Positions 1-6,595 are shown, counted from the first letter of the stretch. The stretch is DNA of 9,942 nt from DATFAS01 sp035254305 (GCA_035254305.1 DATFAS010000270.1:1-9942); one strand, 5' to 3'. Notes: a model not told the origin generated them from the letters alone. Numbers and translations are program-made.

Positions 1-73
1 AACATTATCATAAAAAAAGGTAAGTTACTTATCCTGATTTTACCATCTAATAAAGTTTATTAACATTATTACT

Positions 74-89
74 TGTGAATGATTTCACA
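74..89. promoter_or_regulatory. Fnr/Crp-type operator, distal site upstream of nirK
   Basis: The site reads TGTGA-ATGATT-TCACA, perfect half-sites in the arrangement known for Bacillus Fnr. Its centre (81.5) lies 42 bp, about four helical turns, upstream of the centre of the second box (123.5), so two dimers would sit on the same DNA face. The left arm also resembles the ResD-type motif TTTGTGAAT (CTTGTGAAT at 72-80), so ResD is an alternative or additional binder. That this regulates nirK is inferred from position. Confidence 0.75.
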
Positions 90-115
90 TGTTTGTAACA
101 GAGAGTACGGTATTT

Positions 116-131
116 TGTGATTTTCCTCACA
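116..131. promoter_or_regulatory. Fnr/Crp-type operator, proximal activating site of nirK
   Basis: The site reads TGTGA-TTTTCC-TCACA, again with perfect half-sites. Its centre is 29.5 bp upstream of the first base of TATAAT (153-158). With a start point near 165 this places the box at about -41.5, the classic class II activator position, where the box takes the place of a -35 element. The sequence where a -35 would be (about 130-135) does not match TTGACA, which fits an activator-dependent promoter. Confidence 0.8.
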
Positions 132-152
132 AAGTTATCCTCTTAACCCCCC

Positions 153-158
153 TATAAT
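153..158 (+). promoter_or_regulatory. -10 element of the nirK promoter
   Basis: A perfect TATAAT with no recognisable -35 hexamer, placed directly downstream of the proximal Fnr-type box. The predicted start point is near 165, giving a 5' leader of about 50 nt. The leader contains AAGGAG (167-172) with no nearby start, and a weak possible pairing of CCCCA (175-179) with TGGGG (201-205), which would cover the nirK ribosome binding site. Bases 1-73 hold no gene that I can see. Confidence 0.7.
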
Positions 159-214
159 GGAGGCATAAGGAGCTCCCCAAAACAACAAAACCTAACGAAA
201 TGGGGTAATTGGAA

Positions 215-1246
215 ATGAAACGCACAATTTTAACTACACTTGCTATCAGTTTGAGTGCAACATTATTACTCGCAGGATGTGGAACGCAACCAACAGCTTC
301 CGAAACTCCGAAGGCCCAAGCAGCTACGCAGGCTGCTCCAGAGAAGTTAAATCAAGCACCTACACCGTTAAAAATGGAACGTAAGGGTACAGATGTTTAT
401 GTAGAAATGACTGCACAAATTACAAATATTCAAATAGATAAGAACGTAACTTACAATGCATGGACCTTCAATGGGCAAGCACCTGGACCACTTGTTGTAG
501 TCAATGAAGGGGATACGATCCATTTTACATTAAAAAATATGGATCCCAAGATCCCTCACTCAATGGATTTCCACGCCGTTCATACCGCACCAAGTAAGAA
601 TTTTATAGATGTTATGCCTAATGAATCGGGTACGTTTACCTATCAAGCGAACAATCCAGGGATTTTCATGTATCACTGTGGTACCAAGCCTGTTCTAGCA
701 CATATAGCGAATGGAATGCATGGTGCGATCATTGTCAAACCAAAGAATGGATATCCTACAGATAAAGAAATTAATCGTGAGTATGTCTTGGTACAGAATG
801 AATGGTATAAAGAAAATGATATGAATGATTTCATGAATGGTAGACCTTCGCAAGTTGTATTCTCGGCTAAAGCTTTGAATGAAGGCCAAGAAAATACAAA
901 CGGTGATACATTCAGTCTTAAAGAACATCCACTCCTTGCAAAGGTCGGAGATAAGGTTCGGATTTATATTGAAAATGTTGGACCTAACGAAGTGAGTTCG
1001 TTCCATATTGTTGGTACTATAATGGATACCGCTTATGTAGATGGCAATCCTGCAAATGCTCTTCATGGATTACAAACTATACTACTCCCTGCTAGTGGGG
1101 GGGCTGTGGTAGAGGTAACTGTTACAGAGGAAGGGGATTATCCGATTGTTACTCACCAATTCAATGATGCACAAAAAGGTGCGGTTGCTATCCTTCGTGT
1201 GACAAAGGACGGCATGGATCACGGCGGAGCAACAATGGGACATTAA
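215..1246 (+). CDS. nirK: Copper-containing nitrite reductase, lipoprotein (NirK-like)
   Basis: Probable reduction of nitrite to nitric oxide, anchored to the outer face of the membrane. From ATG 215 the product is 343 aa. The in-frame TTG at 209 is a poorer start, because the GGGG ribosome site (202-205) is only 3 nt from it but 9 nt from the ATG. The N-terminus is a lipoprotein signal with lipobox LAGC (Cys22), followed by an Ala/Pro/Thr linker. Two cupredoxin domains follow. The type 1 copper ligands appear as His115, Cys155, His163 and Met168. The type 2 ligands appear as His120, His154 and His314. The catalytic Asp118 (HSMDFH) and His264 (SFHIVG) are also present. A full ligand set favours a working enzyme. 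The tail (DGMDHGGATMGH) is rich in Met and His. There is no fused cytochrome domain. A generic two-domain multicopper oxidase is the alternative. Fnr-type sites upstream suggest anaerobic induction. Confidence 0.8.
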   Translation: MKRTILTTLAISLSATLLLAGCGTQPTASETPKAQAATQAAPEKLNQAPTPLKMERKGTDVYVEMTAQITNIQIDKNVTYNAWTFNGQAPGPLVVVNEGDTIHFTLKNMDPKIPHSMDFHAVHTAPSKNFIDVMPNESGTFTYQANNPGIFMYHCGTKPVLAHIANGMHGAIIVKPKNGYPTDKEINREYVLVQNEWYKENDMNDFMNGRPSQVVFSAKALNEGQENTNGDTFSLKEHPLLAKVGDKVRIYIENVGPNEVSSFHIVGTIMDTAYVDGNPANALHGLQTILLPASGGAVVEVTVTEEGDYPIVTHQFNDAQKGAVAILRVTKDGMDHGGATMGH

Positions 1247-1261
1247 TAGATTTAGAGTTGA

Positions 1262-1297
1262 AGCGTGATTTAATCATCACGCTATTTTCTTTTTCTA
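1262..1297 (+). terminator. Rho-independent terminator after nirK
   Basis: An 8-bp perfect stem (AGCGTGAT 1262-1269 with ATCACGCT 1276-1283) has a 6-nt loop and is followed by a T-rich tract (ATTTTCTTTTTCT). It begins 16 nt after the nirK stop, so nirK is probably a single-gene transcript and the doxX unit is transcribed separately. Confidence 0.8.
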
Positions 1298-1344
1298 TGA
1301 GAATGATAATGGGCAGGCTGATAATGTAACTTTTGGATCTTGTG

Positions 1345-1361
1345 TGGATAATGATTGTCCA
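1345..1361. promoter_or_regulatory. Fur/PerR-family-like dyad upstream of doxX
   Basis: TGGATAAT-G-ATTGTCCA is a dyad with 8-nt arms and a single mismatched pair. The 15-bp core matches the Bacillus Fur 7-1-7 consensus (TGATAAT-N-ATTATCA) at 12 positions. A weaker GAGAATGATAAT stretch lies at about 1300-1311. A Fur, PerR or Zur homologue is possible; the identity of the regulator is inference. Confidence 0.4.
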
Positions 1362-1387
1362 AAAAATGAATAATGTTGTTAAATAAA

Positions 1388-1403
1388 TGTGAAAACAATC
1401 ACA
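1388..1403. promoter_or_regulatory. Fnr/Crp-type operator upstream of doxX
   Basis: TGTGA-AAACAA-TCACA has the same perfect half-sites and 6-bp spacer as the two nirK boxes. Its centre is 1395.5. A -10-like TATACT begins 25.5 bp downstream (1421-1426), somewhat closer than at nirK. A weaker TTTACT (1426-1431) would give nearly the same spacing as at nirK. The repeated motif implies that nirK and doxX share a regulator. Confidence 0.7.
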
Positions 1404-1420
1404 AACTAACAAGGTAGATT

Positions 1421-1426
1421 TATACT
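1421..1426 (+). promoter_or_regulatory. Candidate -10 element of the doxX unit
   Basis: TATACT matches the consensus at 5 of 6 positions and lies 17 bp downstream of the Fnr-type box. There is no convincing -35 hexamer. The overlapping TTTACT at 1426-1431 is an alternative with better class II spacing, so the exact start point is uncertain. Confidence 0.4.
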
Positions 1427-1448
1427 TTACTTGAAAGGAGATGAAGAA

Positions 1449-1508
1449 ATGATTCGATCAAGAAAGATGAATAAATGCTATCGAATTCATCAAATACTTT
1501 ATGAATGA
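1449..1508 (+). CDS. Possible 19-residue leader peptide upstream of doxX
   Basis: A strong ribosome binding site (AAAGGAG, 1434-1440) lies 8 nt before ATG 1449. The ORF encodes a basic 19-aa peptide (MIRSRKMNKCYRIHQILYE) and ends in TGA at 1506-1508. The stop overlaps the doxX ribosome binding site (AAAGGA, 1508-1513), so translation of the small ORF could open or couple doxX initiation. An earlier ATG at 1441 reads only three codons. I recognise no homologue and the ORF is very short. The argument rests on the ribosome site and the coupled geometry. It may simply be a chance ORF in the 5' leader. Confidence 0.4.
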   Translation: MIRSRKMNKCYRIHQILYE

Positions 1509-1523
1509 AAGGATCTGTTGATC

Positions 1524-2018
1524 ATGCTAGAAAAATTAAGAGGTACTGCAACAACCCCTATTTGGACACTCGTTCGATTGTGGTTAGGATATGAATGGCT
1601 TACTGGAGGCATCGAAAAATTAACAAACGGATTTGATGCAACAGGATTTTTAAAAGGAGCACTTAAAGGTGCGACAGGTGAACATCCAGCCGTTCAAGGA
1701 TGGTATGCTGCTTTTCTAAAAGGCTTTGCACTTCCTAACGTAGAATTATTCAACTTCATAGTGCCTATCGGTGAATTATTGGTTGGACTAGGATTAATCT
1801 TCGGTACTTTTACAACAATTGCCCTATTAGCCGGAGCATTTATGAATCTTAACTTTATGTTGGCAGGAACAACAAGCACAAATCCAATTCTTTATACTTT
1901 AGCAGTTCTCCTTCTTTTCGCTGGTCCAGTTGCTTATGCTTGGGGCGTTGATCGATTCATGATTCCATGGTTAAAAAATTATTTGGCTAGAGCCTTTAAT
2001 AGGGAAGCTCATAATTAA
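1524..2018 (+). CDS. DoxX-family integral membrane protein
   Basis: From ATG 1524 the product is 164 aa. The in-frame TTG at 1518 is only 4 nt from the AAAGGA site, whereas the ATG has good spacing. The protein shows an N-terminal amphipathic/membrane segment (WTLVRLWLGYEWLTGGIEKL) and then three clear hydrophobic segments near residues 74-95, 98-117 and 121-142. This is the four-helix layout of the DoxX/DoxD family. DoxD is a subunit of thiosulfate:quinone oxidoreductase, and other DoxX proteins are membrane redox proteins of mostly unknown partner, so quinone-linked redox work is plausible but not shown. No DoxA-type partner is in the window. Separate transcription behind an Fnr-type box of the same form as those of nirK suggests a role under low oxygen, perhaps linked to nitrite or NO respiration. 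That link is inferred from regulation and proximity only. Confidence 0.8.
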   Translation: MLEKLRGTATTPIWTLVRLWLGYEWLTGGIEKLTNGFDATGFLKGALKGATGEHPAVQGWYAAFLKGFALPNVELFNFIVPIGELLVGLGLIFGTFTTIALLAGAFMNLNFMLAGTTSTNPILYTLAVLLLFAGPVAYAWGVDRFMIPWLKNYLARAFNREAHN

Positions 2019-2063
2019 TTTATAAAGATTAGGAAGGGATGTCATTGATAGCTAAGTCATAAG

Positions 2064-2100
2064 AAAGCCTTGATTCCAGGGATGGAAATCAAGGCTTTTT
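2064..2100 (+). terminator. Strong terminator after doxX
   Basis: A perfect 12-bp stem (AAAGCCTTGATT 2064-2075 with AATCAAGGCTTT 2087-2098) ends in a T run. The A-rich 5' side means it could also stop transcription coming from the minus-strand gene at 2212-2793. Confidence 0.9.
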
Positions 2101-2202
2101 AGGCGTCTAGCGAATTTATAAATAATATGAATTCCGCCTCCGCATAAGGGCAACTAGGCTGCCACTTGCGCCTAAAGGCTTGGCGCCAGCCAAGTTTTCT
2201 TT
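2101..2202. repeat. Structured GC-rich intergenic element (repeat-like)
   Basis: The stretch between the doxX terminator and the nlpC stop is more GC-rich and more structured than its surroundings. AGGCG (2101-2105) can pair with CGCCT (2135-2139) around an AT-rich centre. CTTGGC (2179-2184) pairs perfectly with GCCAAG (2189-2194) and is followed by TTTTCTTT on the plus strand. GCGCC and GGCGC offer an alternative fold. It resembles a dispersed REP-type element, but no second copy is in the window, so the class is a guess. It may also serve as the 3' end signal for the converging transcripts. Confidence 0.4.
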
Positions 2203-2211
2203 ACTTAGAGC

Positions 2212-2793
2212 CTACCATGAAACAATACGTTTTGAGGCTATGTAATAGTTGGTCCAATAGGCTGTATCCATGTATACACATTTTACTCCAGCAGAAGTAG
2301 ATGCCTCTAGCATAACTGGACGATACGATCCCCCGGGTACGAATCTACCATTCATCACATCACCATATCCAGCGAATAAAGAGACATGACCGACACGATT
2401 AGGATCTCCTTTTGGAAGAGAAGCTTTGTCTTTTGTCGTAAAGAATACGAGATCTCCTGATCGTAAACTAGATTTAGGAATGAAATAACCATCCTTCTGT
2501 CCTTGGTCATAGGAAGTTCCTGAAAGCTTAACCCCAAGCCCCATCCAGGCGACATATTGGGTAAAAGAACTACAATCAAAGGATTGACCAGTAAATGAAG
2601 GGTTTATCTTACCGTTCCAGGTAAAATAACGTGGAGCACCAATTAAATAAGGTGTTCCATAAAACTTTTCACCAAGTGTAACGAAATAGGGTGCCGATTG
2701 GGTTGTAGCGGCTACAACAGGTGGTGCAGTTTGGGCGAAGCCTGTAGTAATCAAAGTAAAGGTTGTCATGAATCCAATCATCCATTTCTTCAT
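2212..2793 (-). CDS. Secreted NlpC/P60-family cell wall peptidase
   Basis: A 193-aa exported protein with a Sec signal peptide (MKKW, hydrophobic stretch to about Ala20, possible cleavage GFA|QT). It probably hydrolyses peptide bonds in peptidoglycan stem peptides. The NlpC/P60 signature is clear: DCSSF with nucleophile Cys74, GDLVFF (113-118) and GHVSLFAG with catalytic His136. The third polar position of the family, usually His, Asn or Gln, appears as Glu163 (MLEAS). Cell-wall-binding repeats (LysM, SH3) are absent, so this is a minimal catalytic domain of ordinary length. An excellent ribosome site (GGAGGAGG) lies about 7 nt before the ATG. It is transcribed alone, divergently from the chemoreceptor gene. 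A short insertion near 117-135 (TTKDKASLPKGDPNR) precedes the His motif. Family assignment is firm; activity with Glu163 is uncertain. Confidence 0.88.
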   Translation of the reverse strand: MKKWMIGFMTTFTLITTGFAQTAPPVVAATTQSAPYFVTLGEKFYGTPYLIGAPRYFTWNGKINPSFTGQSFDCSSFTQYVAWMGLGVKLSGTSYDQGQKDGYFIPKSSLRSGDLVFFTTKDKASLPKGDPNRVGHVSLFAGYGDVMNGRFVPGGSYRPVMLEASTSAGVKCVYMDTAYWTNYYIASKRIVSW

Positions 2794-2893
2794 GAGTAAA
2801 CCTCCTCCTTCCTGTTATACAAAAAGTATACGGGGTAGGAAGGAGGTGGGGTAACCCCAAAAATATTGGAAATAAACCAATATAAGTTGATAG

Positions 2894-2925
2894 ATTATAA
2901 ACCATTTAGTTTTCCCTAGGAAAAC
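2894..2925 (-). promoter_or_regulatory. Candidate nlpC promoter with overlapping dyad operator
   Basis: On the minus strand there is a perfect TATAAT (plus-strand positions 2894-2899) and, 17 bp upstream, a weak -35 (TTCCTA, 2917-2922). A perfect dyad, GTTTTCC-CTA-GGAAAAC (2909-2925), covers the -35, as a repressor or activator site would. The resulting 5' leader of about 95 nt contains GGGGTAACCCC (2849-2859), a G-rich tract (2832-2851) and TATAC-AAAAA-GTATA (2816-2830). The rest of the divergent region to 3048 shows no clear promoter for the chemoreceptor gene. Confidence 0.45.
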
Positions 2926-3048
2926 ATTAAGCTAATTTTAAGGTTACATTCAATAATTTTTCATTTAAGCTGTTTAATATAAGAAATACGAAAGATCGAC
3001 TGGAACAATTTACATACATATTATTGAAGATTAGAAAGGGATGAATTT

Positions 3049-4755
3049 ATGATACGTAATATAAGTATAGGGCGAAAGATTTTTTTGCTTACAGCTATAA
3101 TGATTATCTTTTTACTTACAATGGGGTTTACTAGCCACACCGATCTTATAAAAATCAATAATAATTCGGCTAACCTATATGAAAACCAGCTTGTTCCAAT
3201 CGGTTGGCTGAATGAGATTCAAATGAATCAACGCATTATTCAGGCCGATGTAGCAGAGTTGATGCTATTGGAGGATTCTACCCAAAAGCAAAAAATACAA
3301 AATGATATCGCTGAGAAAGCTCAAAAGATTGATAGTTTAGTTCAGAAATTTGAAAATACCCAACTTGATGCAAAAGAGCAAGAACTGTTCTCGAAATATA
3401 AGGATTATAAACAAACCTTCGTAACGCAAATGAAGAAAATGGATGCTTCTACCATGACCAACAAAAGTGCGGAAGTATACGCAGGATATGTTCAAGTATC
3501 CAAACCCAACAATGATCAATTAAATCAATACCTTCAGGAATTAGTAGAGTACAAACAACTGAAAGCTAATCAGCTGTATAATACGAATACAAAAGAATCA
3601 GAGAGCATAATAAGCACGGATAATTGGATTACAATCAGCGTTTTAATTATTAGTACGATAATCGGACTATTTATTGTTCGGATTATTACAAGGCCGATCA
3701 AAGAATTGCAAGGGCTTATGATTAAGGCGGAAAAGGGTGATCTAACAGTTCGTGGTAACTACCAATCTAAGGATGAAGTCGGTATATTGACATTGCATTT
3801 TAATCAAATGATTATAGGGCTAAATCAGCTCATTAAACAAGTGAATATTGGTGCCGATCATGTTGTGGAAAGTTCAGGATATTTATCGAATGGAGTAACC
3901 CAAACAACTCTAGCTACTAATCAAATTACAAATGCGATTGTTGAGATTTCTAGTGGTGCAGATGTTCAATTGAAAAGTTCAACAGAAAGTACGAAGGCAA
4001 TGGAGGATATGGCCATAGGTATTCATCGTATTGCTGAATCTTCTGCTAGTGTTTCTCAATCCTCTACAGATGCTACTAACGTAGCTAAAGAAGGAAATGA
4101 AGCCGTTCAGAAGGCAGTCTTGCAAATGGATTCCATTCGTTCATCTGTAGGGAAATCTAGTGAACTTGTAACACAACTTACAGAGCATTCTAAGGAAATC
4201 AGTAATATAGTAGATACAATCACAGAGATTGCTAATCAAACCAATCTCCTTGCCCTTAATGCGGCGATTGAGGCGGCGAGAGCTGGGGAGCATGGTAAGG
4301 GTTTCTCCGTGGTGTCAGCTGAAGTGCGTAAATTAGCAGAACAATGTAAAGCGTCAGCCAATGATATTGGCCAACTTATTGGACGTATTCAAACAGATAC
4401 ACAGCTAACTGTAGAAGCCATGTAAAGAGGAAATGAGGATGTGGAGCTAGGAATAGAAGTTGTACATAATGCAGGGGTTGCTTTTGAACAGATTCTTCAT
4501 GTTGTTCAAGCTGTATCTGCTCAAGTCGAAGAGGTTTCGGCTGTATCAGAAGAGATGTCTGCGAATTCACAGCAAGTATTGGCAACTGCTGAGGAAATGG
4601 AAAGTATTGCACAACAAACCGCATCGAATACACAAGCAGTTATGTTTTCATCACAAGAGCAGCTTGCATCGATTGAAGAGATCTCAAGCTCGATCCAATC
4701 ACTTAATGACATTGCGAATCAACTGAGACAATCGACGAGTCGGTTTAGCGTTTAG
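3049..4755 (+). pseudogene. Methyl-accepting chemotaxis protein, interrupted by an in-frame stop
   Basis: A transmembrane chemoreceptor that would signal to CheA/CheW. ATG 3049 has AAAGGG (3035-3040) 8 nt upstream. Domains in order: TM1 (11-28); extracellular four-helix-bundle-like sensor (about 30-190); TM2 (193-212); HAMP (about 211-265); and the cytoplasmic signalling coiled coil with the conserved hairpin tip (about 394-432, NQTNLLALNAAIEAARAGE). Codon 459 (4423-4425) is TAA. The same frame then continues for 109 codons of unmistakable MCP C-terminal helix (EEVSAVSEEMSANSQQV) to the stop at 4755, so the intact protein would be 568 aa. A single base change from AAA, CAA or GAA explains it. 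The truncated 458-aa product keeps the tip but loses the return helix and is probably not functional. A GTG at 4441 could restart the C-terminal part. Readthrough or a sequencing error are alternatives. Confidence 0.88.
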
Positions 4756-4861
4756 GATATATCGATCCATTAAATAATTTCTAGGATAAAAGCTGGTCAA
4801 CCCATTAAGTCTCTTCTGTACTAGTCTGATATCGGAGTATGATCCCAACTCCTGAATAAGC

Positions 4862-4898
4862 ATACCCCCAAGGATCGAACATTCCGTGGGGGTATATT
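4862..4898 (+). terminator. Hairpin downstream of the chemoreceptor gene
   Basis: A perfect 8-bp stem, ATACCCCC (4862-4869) with GGGGGTAT (4888-4895), encloses an 18-nt loop that can fold further (GGA with TCC). Only a weak ATTTAT follows, so it is a poor but plausible terminator. A small GGAGT/ACTCC hairpin lies just upstream (about 4835-4853). The rest of 4756-5104 shows no gene that I can support. Confidence 0.5.
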
Positions 4899-5104
4899 TA
4901 TGAATAAAGGTTGGTAACCAACTCACTTGTAAAAAGAGCAACGTAAGGCTGCCATTCAAAAAAACATTTTTCCGAGAGTAGGGAATAGAATAATAGGGAC
5001 TCATATTTTCTATTCAACAATTGCTCCATGTTTTACTATGATCCTTGTTTATATTTTGAAAAGAAATGGAGGGAGGCTACATTCATAGCTAATTAAAAGA
5101 TAAA

Positions 5105-5120
5105 TTGGTAGCGCTTTCTA
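5105..5120. promoter_or_regulatory. Catabolite response element (CcpA site) upstream of the permease
   Basis: TTGGTAGCGCTTTCTA fits the relaxed Bacillus cre consensus WTGNAANCGNWWNCAW with two mismatches and has the AGCGCT palindromic core. It lies 42 nt before the permease start, where CcpA binding would block the transcript. Carbon catabolite repression suits an operon for a secondary carbon source. No convincing -35/-10 pair was found upstream. Confidence 0.5.
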
Positions 5121-5161
5121 ATTGGTTGATTAGTCCTTTATCATGTTTTAAGGAGGATGTT

Positions 5162-6595
5162 ATGGACTTAATAATCATTCTTTTATCTTTAGGGTTACTC
5201 ATGTTTGTAGCTTATCGCGGCTTTTCAGTTATTTTATTTGCCCCTATTTGTGCTTTGTTCGCTGTACTTCTGACAGAACCAAGCTATGTACTTCCATTCT
5301 TTTCGAATGTTTTCATGGATAAGATGGTAGGGTTTGTGAAGTCATATTTTCCAGTCTTTCTACTTGGGGCAATCTTTGGAAAAGTGGTCGAAATGTCTGG
5401 ATTAGCTGAATCCATTGCTAAAACCATAGTTCGTTTTGTCGGTGCTAAGCGAGCCATTCTTGCGATTGTTGTGTTGTGCGCCATCTTAACCTATAGCGGA
5501 GTTAGTTTATTTGTTGTTGTATTTGCTGTTTATCCTTTTGCAGCTACATTGTTTAGAGAAGCCAGTATTCCTAAACGATTAATTCCGGGCACCATTGCAT
5601 TAGGAGCCTTTACCTTTACTATGGATGCCTTGCCTGGAACACCACAGATTCAGAACGTGATACCCACTACCTTTTTCAAAACAGATATTTATGCTGCACC
5701 GATGTTAGGTATACTTGGCGCATTGTTTGTGCTAGTGATAGGGCTTGCCTATTTAGAATATCGCTGCAAAAAGGCTCGAAAATCCGGAGAAGGTTACTAT
5801 GGTTCATCTAAGCAGGCTGAAGTTACGTCTACTGTACAGGGAATAGAAGCTCCTATGGCTTTGTTAGAAGCTTCAAGTAGCCCATTTCGCCAGTTTCTTG
5901 CTTTTGTCCCATTAATTCTTGTTGGAGTGATGAATAAATTTTTTACTGTTTTTTTACCTAGGTGGTACCCTAATGGATTTGATTTCGAAGCGATCGGACT
6001 TAAGGCATTTGGTAAAGTGCAGATGTCGGGCGTAGTGGGGATTTGGTCTGTGGAGTTGGCCCTAGTGATAGGAATTTTAGCTACTATCGCATATGATTGG
6101 AAGCGTGTGAAGACGGATTTGCAATCAGGAATTAACGCAAGTATTGGGGGGGCTCTACTAGCAGCTATGAACACGGGTTCTGAATATGGGTTTGGTGGGA
6201 TTATTGCTGCACTTCCAGGATTCACTGTTGTAAGTAATGGAATTTCGCATACCTTCTCTAATCCACTCGTAAACGGTGCTATTACGACCACTTCACTTGC
6301 TGGTATTACGGGATCAGCATCAGGTGGGATGGGAATTGCATTGAGTGCTATGGCAGATAAGTATGTGGAGGCTATGACGAAGTTTAATATTCCACCTGAA
6401 GTAATGCACAGGGTAATTGCGATGGCTTCTGGTGGGATGGATACACTCCCACATAATGGGGCAGTTATTACCCTTCTGGGAGTAACCGGTCTTACTCATA
6501 AGCAATCGTATAAGGATATTTTCGCCATTACGGTGATTAAAACCCTTGCAGTCTTCTTTATCATTGGGGTTTATAGTATAACGGGGATTCAATAA
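5162..6595 (+). CDS. GntP-family permease, probable hydroxybutyrate/short-chain acid transporter
   Basis: A 477-aa polytopic membrane protein from ATG 5162, set by AAGGAGG (5150-5156) 5 nt upstream. The in-frame TTG at 5105 would add 19 residues and overlap the cre-like site, with no ribosome site. Hydrophobic helices run almost throughout, broken by a basic cytosolic loop (about residues 201-243, EYRCKKARKSGEG). The conserved-looking DALPGTPQIQN (155-165) and Gly-rich TGSASGGMGIALS segments fit the GntP/ion-transporter fold, and 477 aa is near the family's usual size. GntP members are proton symporters of gluconate and other organic acids. The substrate is inferred from the neighbour: B. subtilis pairs GntP-type YxjC with YxjF, a hydroxybutyrate dehydrogenase-like protein. 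The next gene starts 156 nt downstream with no terminator between, so an operon is likely. Confidence 0.82.
   Translation: MDLIIILLSLGLLMFVAYRGFSVILFAPICALFAVLLTEPSYVLPFFSNVFMDKMVGFVKSYFPVFLLGAIFGKVVEMSGLAESIAKTIVRFVGAKRAILAIVVLCAILTYSGVSLFVVVFAVYPFAATLFREASIPKRLIPGTIALGAFTFTMDALPGTPQIQNVIPTTFFKTDIYAAPMLGILGALFVLVIGLAYLEYRCKKARKSGEGYYGSSKQAEVTSTVQGIEAPMALLEASSSPFRQFLAFVPLILVGVMNKFFTVFLPRWYPNGFDFEAIGLKAFGKVQMSGVVGIWSVELALVIGILATIAYDWKRVKTDLQSGINASIGGALLAAMNTGSEYGFGGIIAALPGFTVVSNGISHTFSNPLVNGAITTTSLAGITGSASGGMGIALSAMADKYVEAMTKFNIPPEVMHRVIAMASGGMDTLPHNGAVITLLGVTGLTHKQSYKDIFAITVIKTLAVFFIIGVYSITGIQ

Noticed and set aside
14..45. Imperfect inverted repeat AAGGTAAGT/ACTTATCCT near the left edge
   Set aside because: The arms need a bulge, and there is no T tract on the plus strand after it. 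There is too little upstream sequence to call a terminator.
2039..2062. Seven-codon ORF after doxX behind AGGAAGGG
   Set aside because: The purine tract abuts the ATG with no spacing, and the ORF runs into the terminator.
2832..2851. G-rich tract that could form a two-layer G-quadruplex
   Set aside because: It has runs of only two to four G and overlaps purine-rich sequence complementary to the nlpC leader. Two-tetrad motifs are common by chance.
4800..4898. Possible riboswitch or T-box leader before the permease
   Set aside because: There is no T-box signature or known aptamer motif, and the hairpin lies about 265 nt before the permease start, next to the end of the chemoreceptor gene.
4699..5004. 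101-codon ORF on the minus strand between the chemoreceptor and the permease
   Set aside because: It overlaps the end of the chemoreceptor frame and the terminator-like hairpin, and its sequence resembles no protein I know. I saw no good ribosome site, so it is probably a chance ORF.
5797..6291. 164-codon ORF on the minus strand inside the permease gene
   Set aside because: It is antisense to a well-supported membrane transporter, with low-complexity Pro/Thr/Ile-rich translation typical of a shadow frame.
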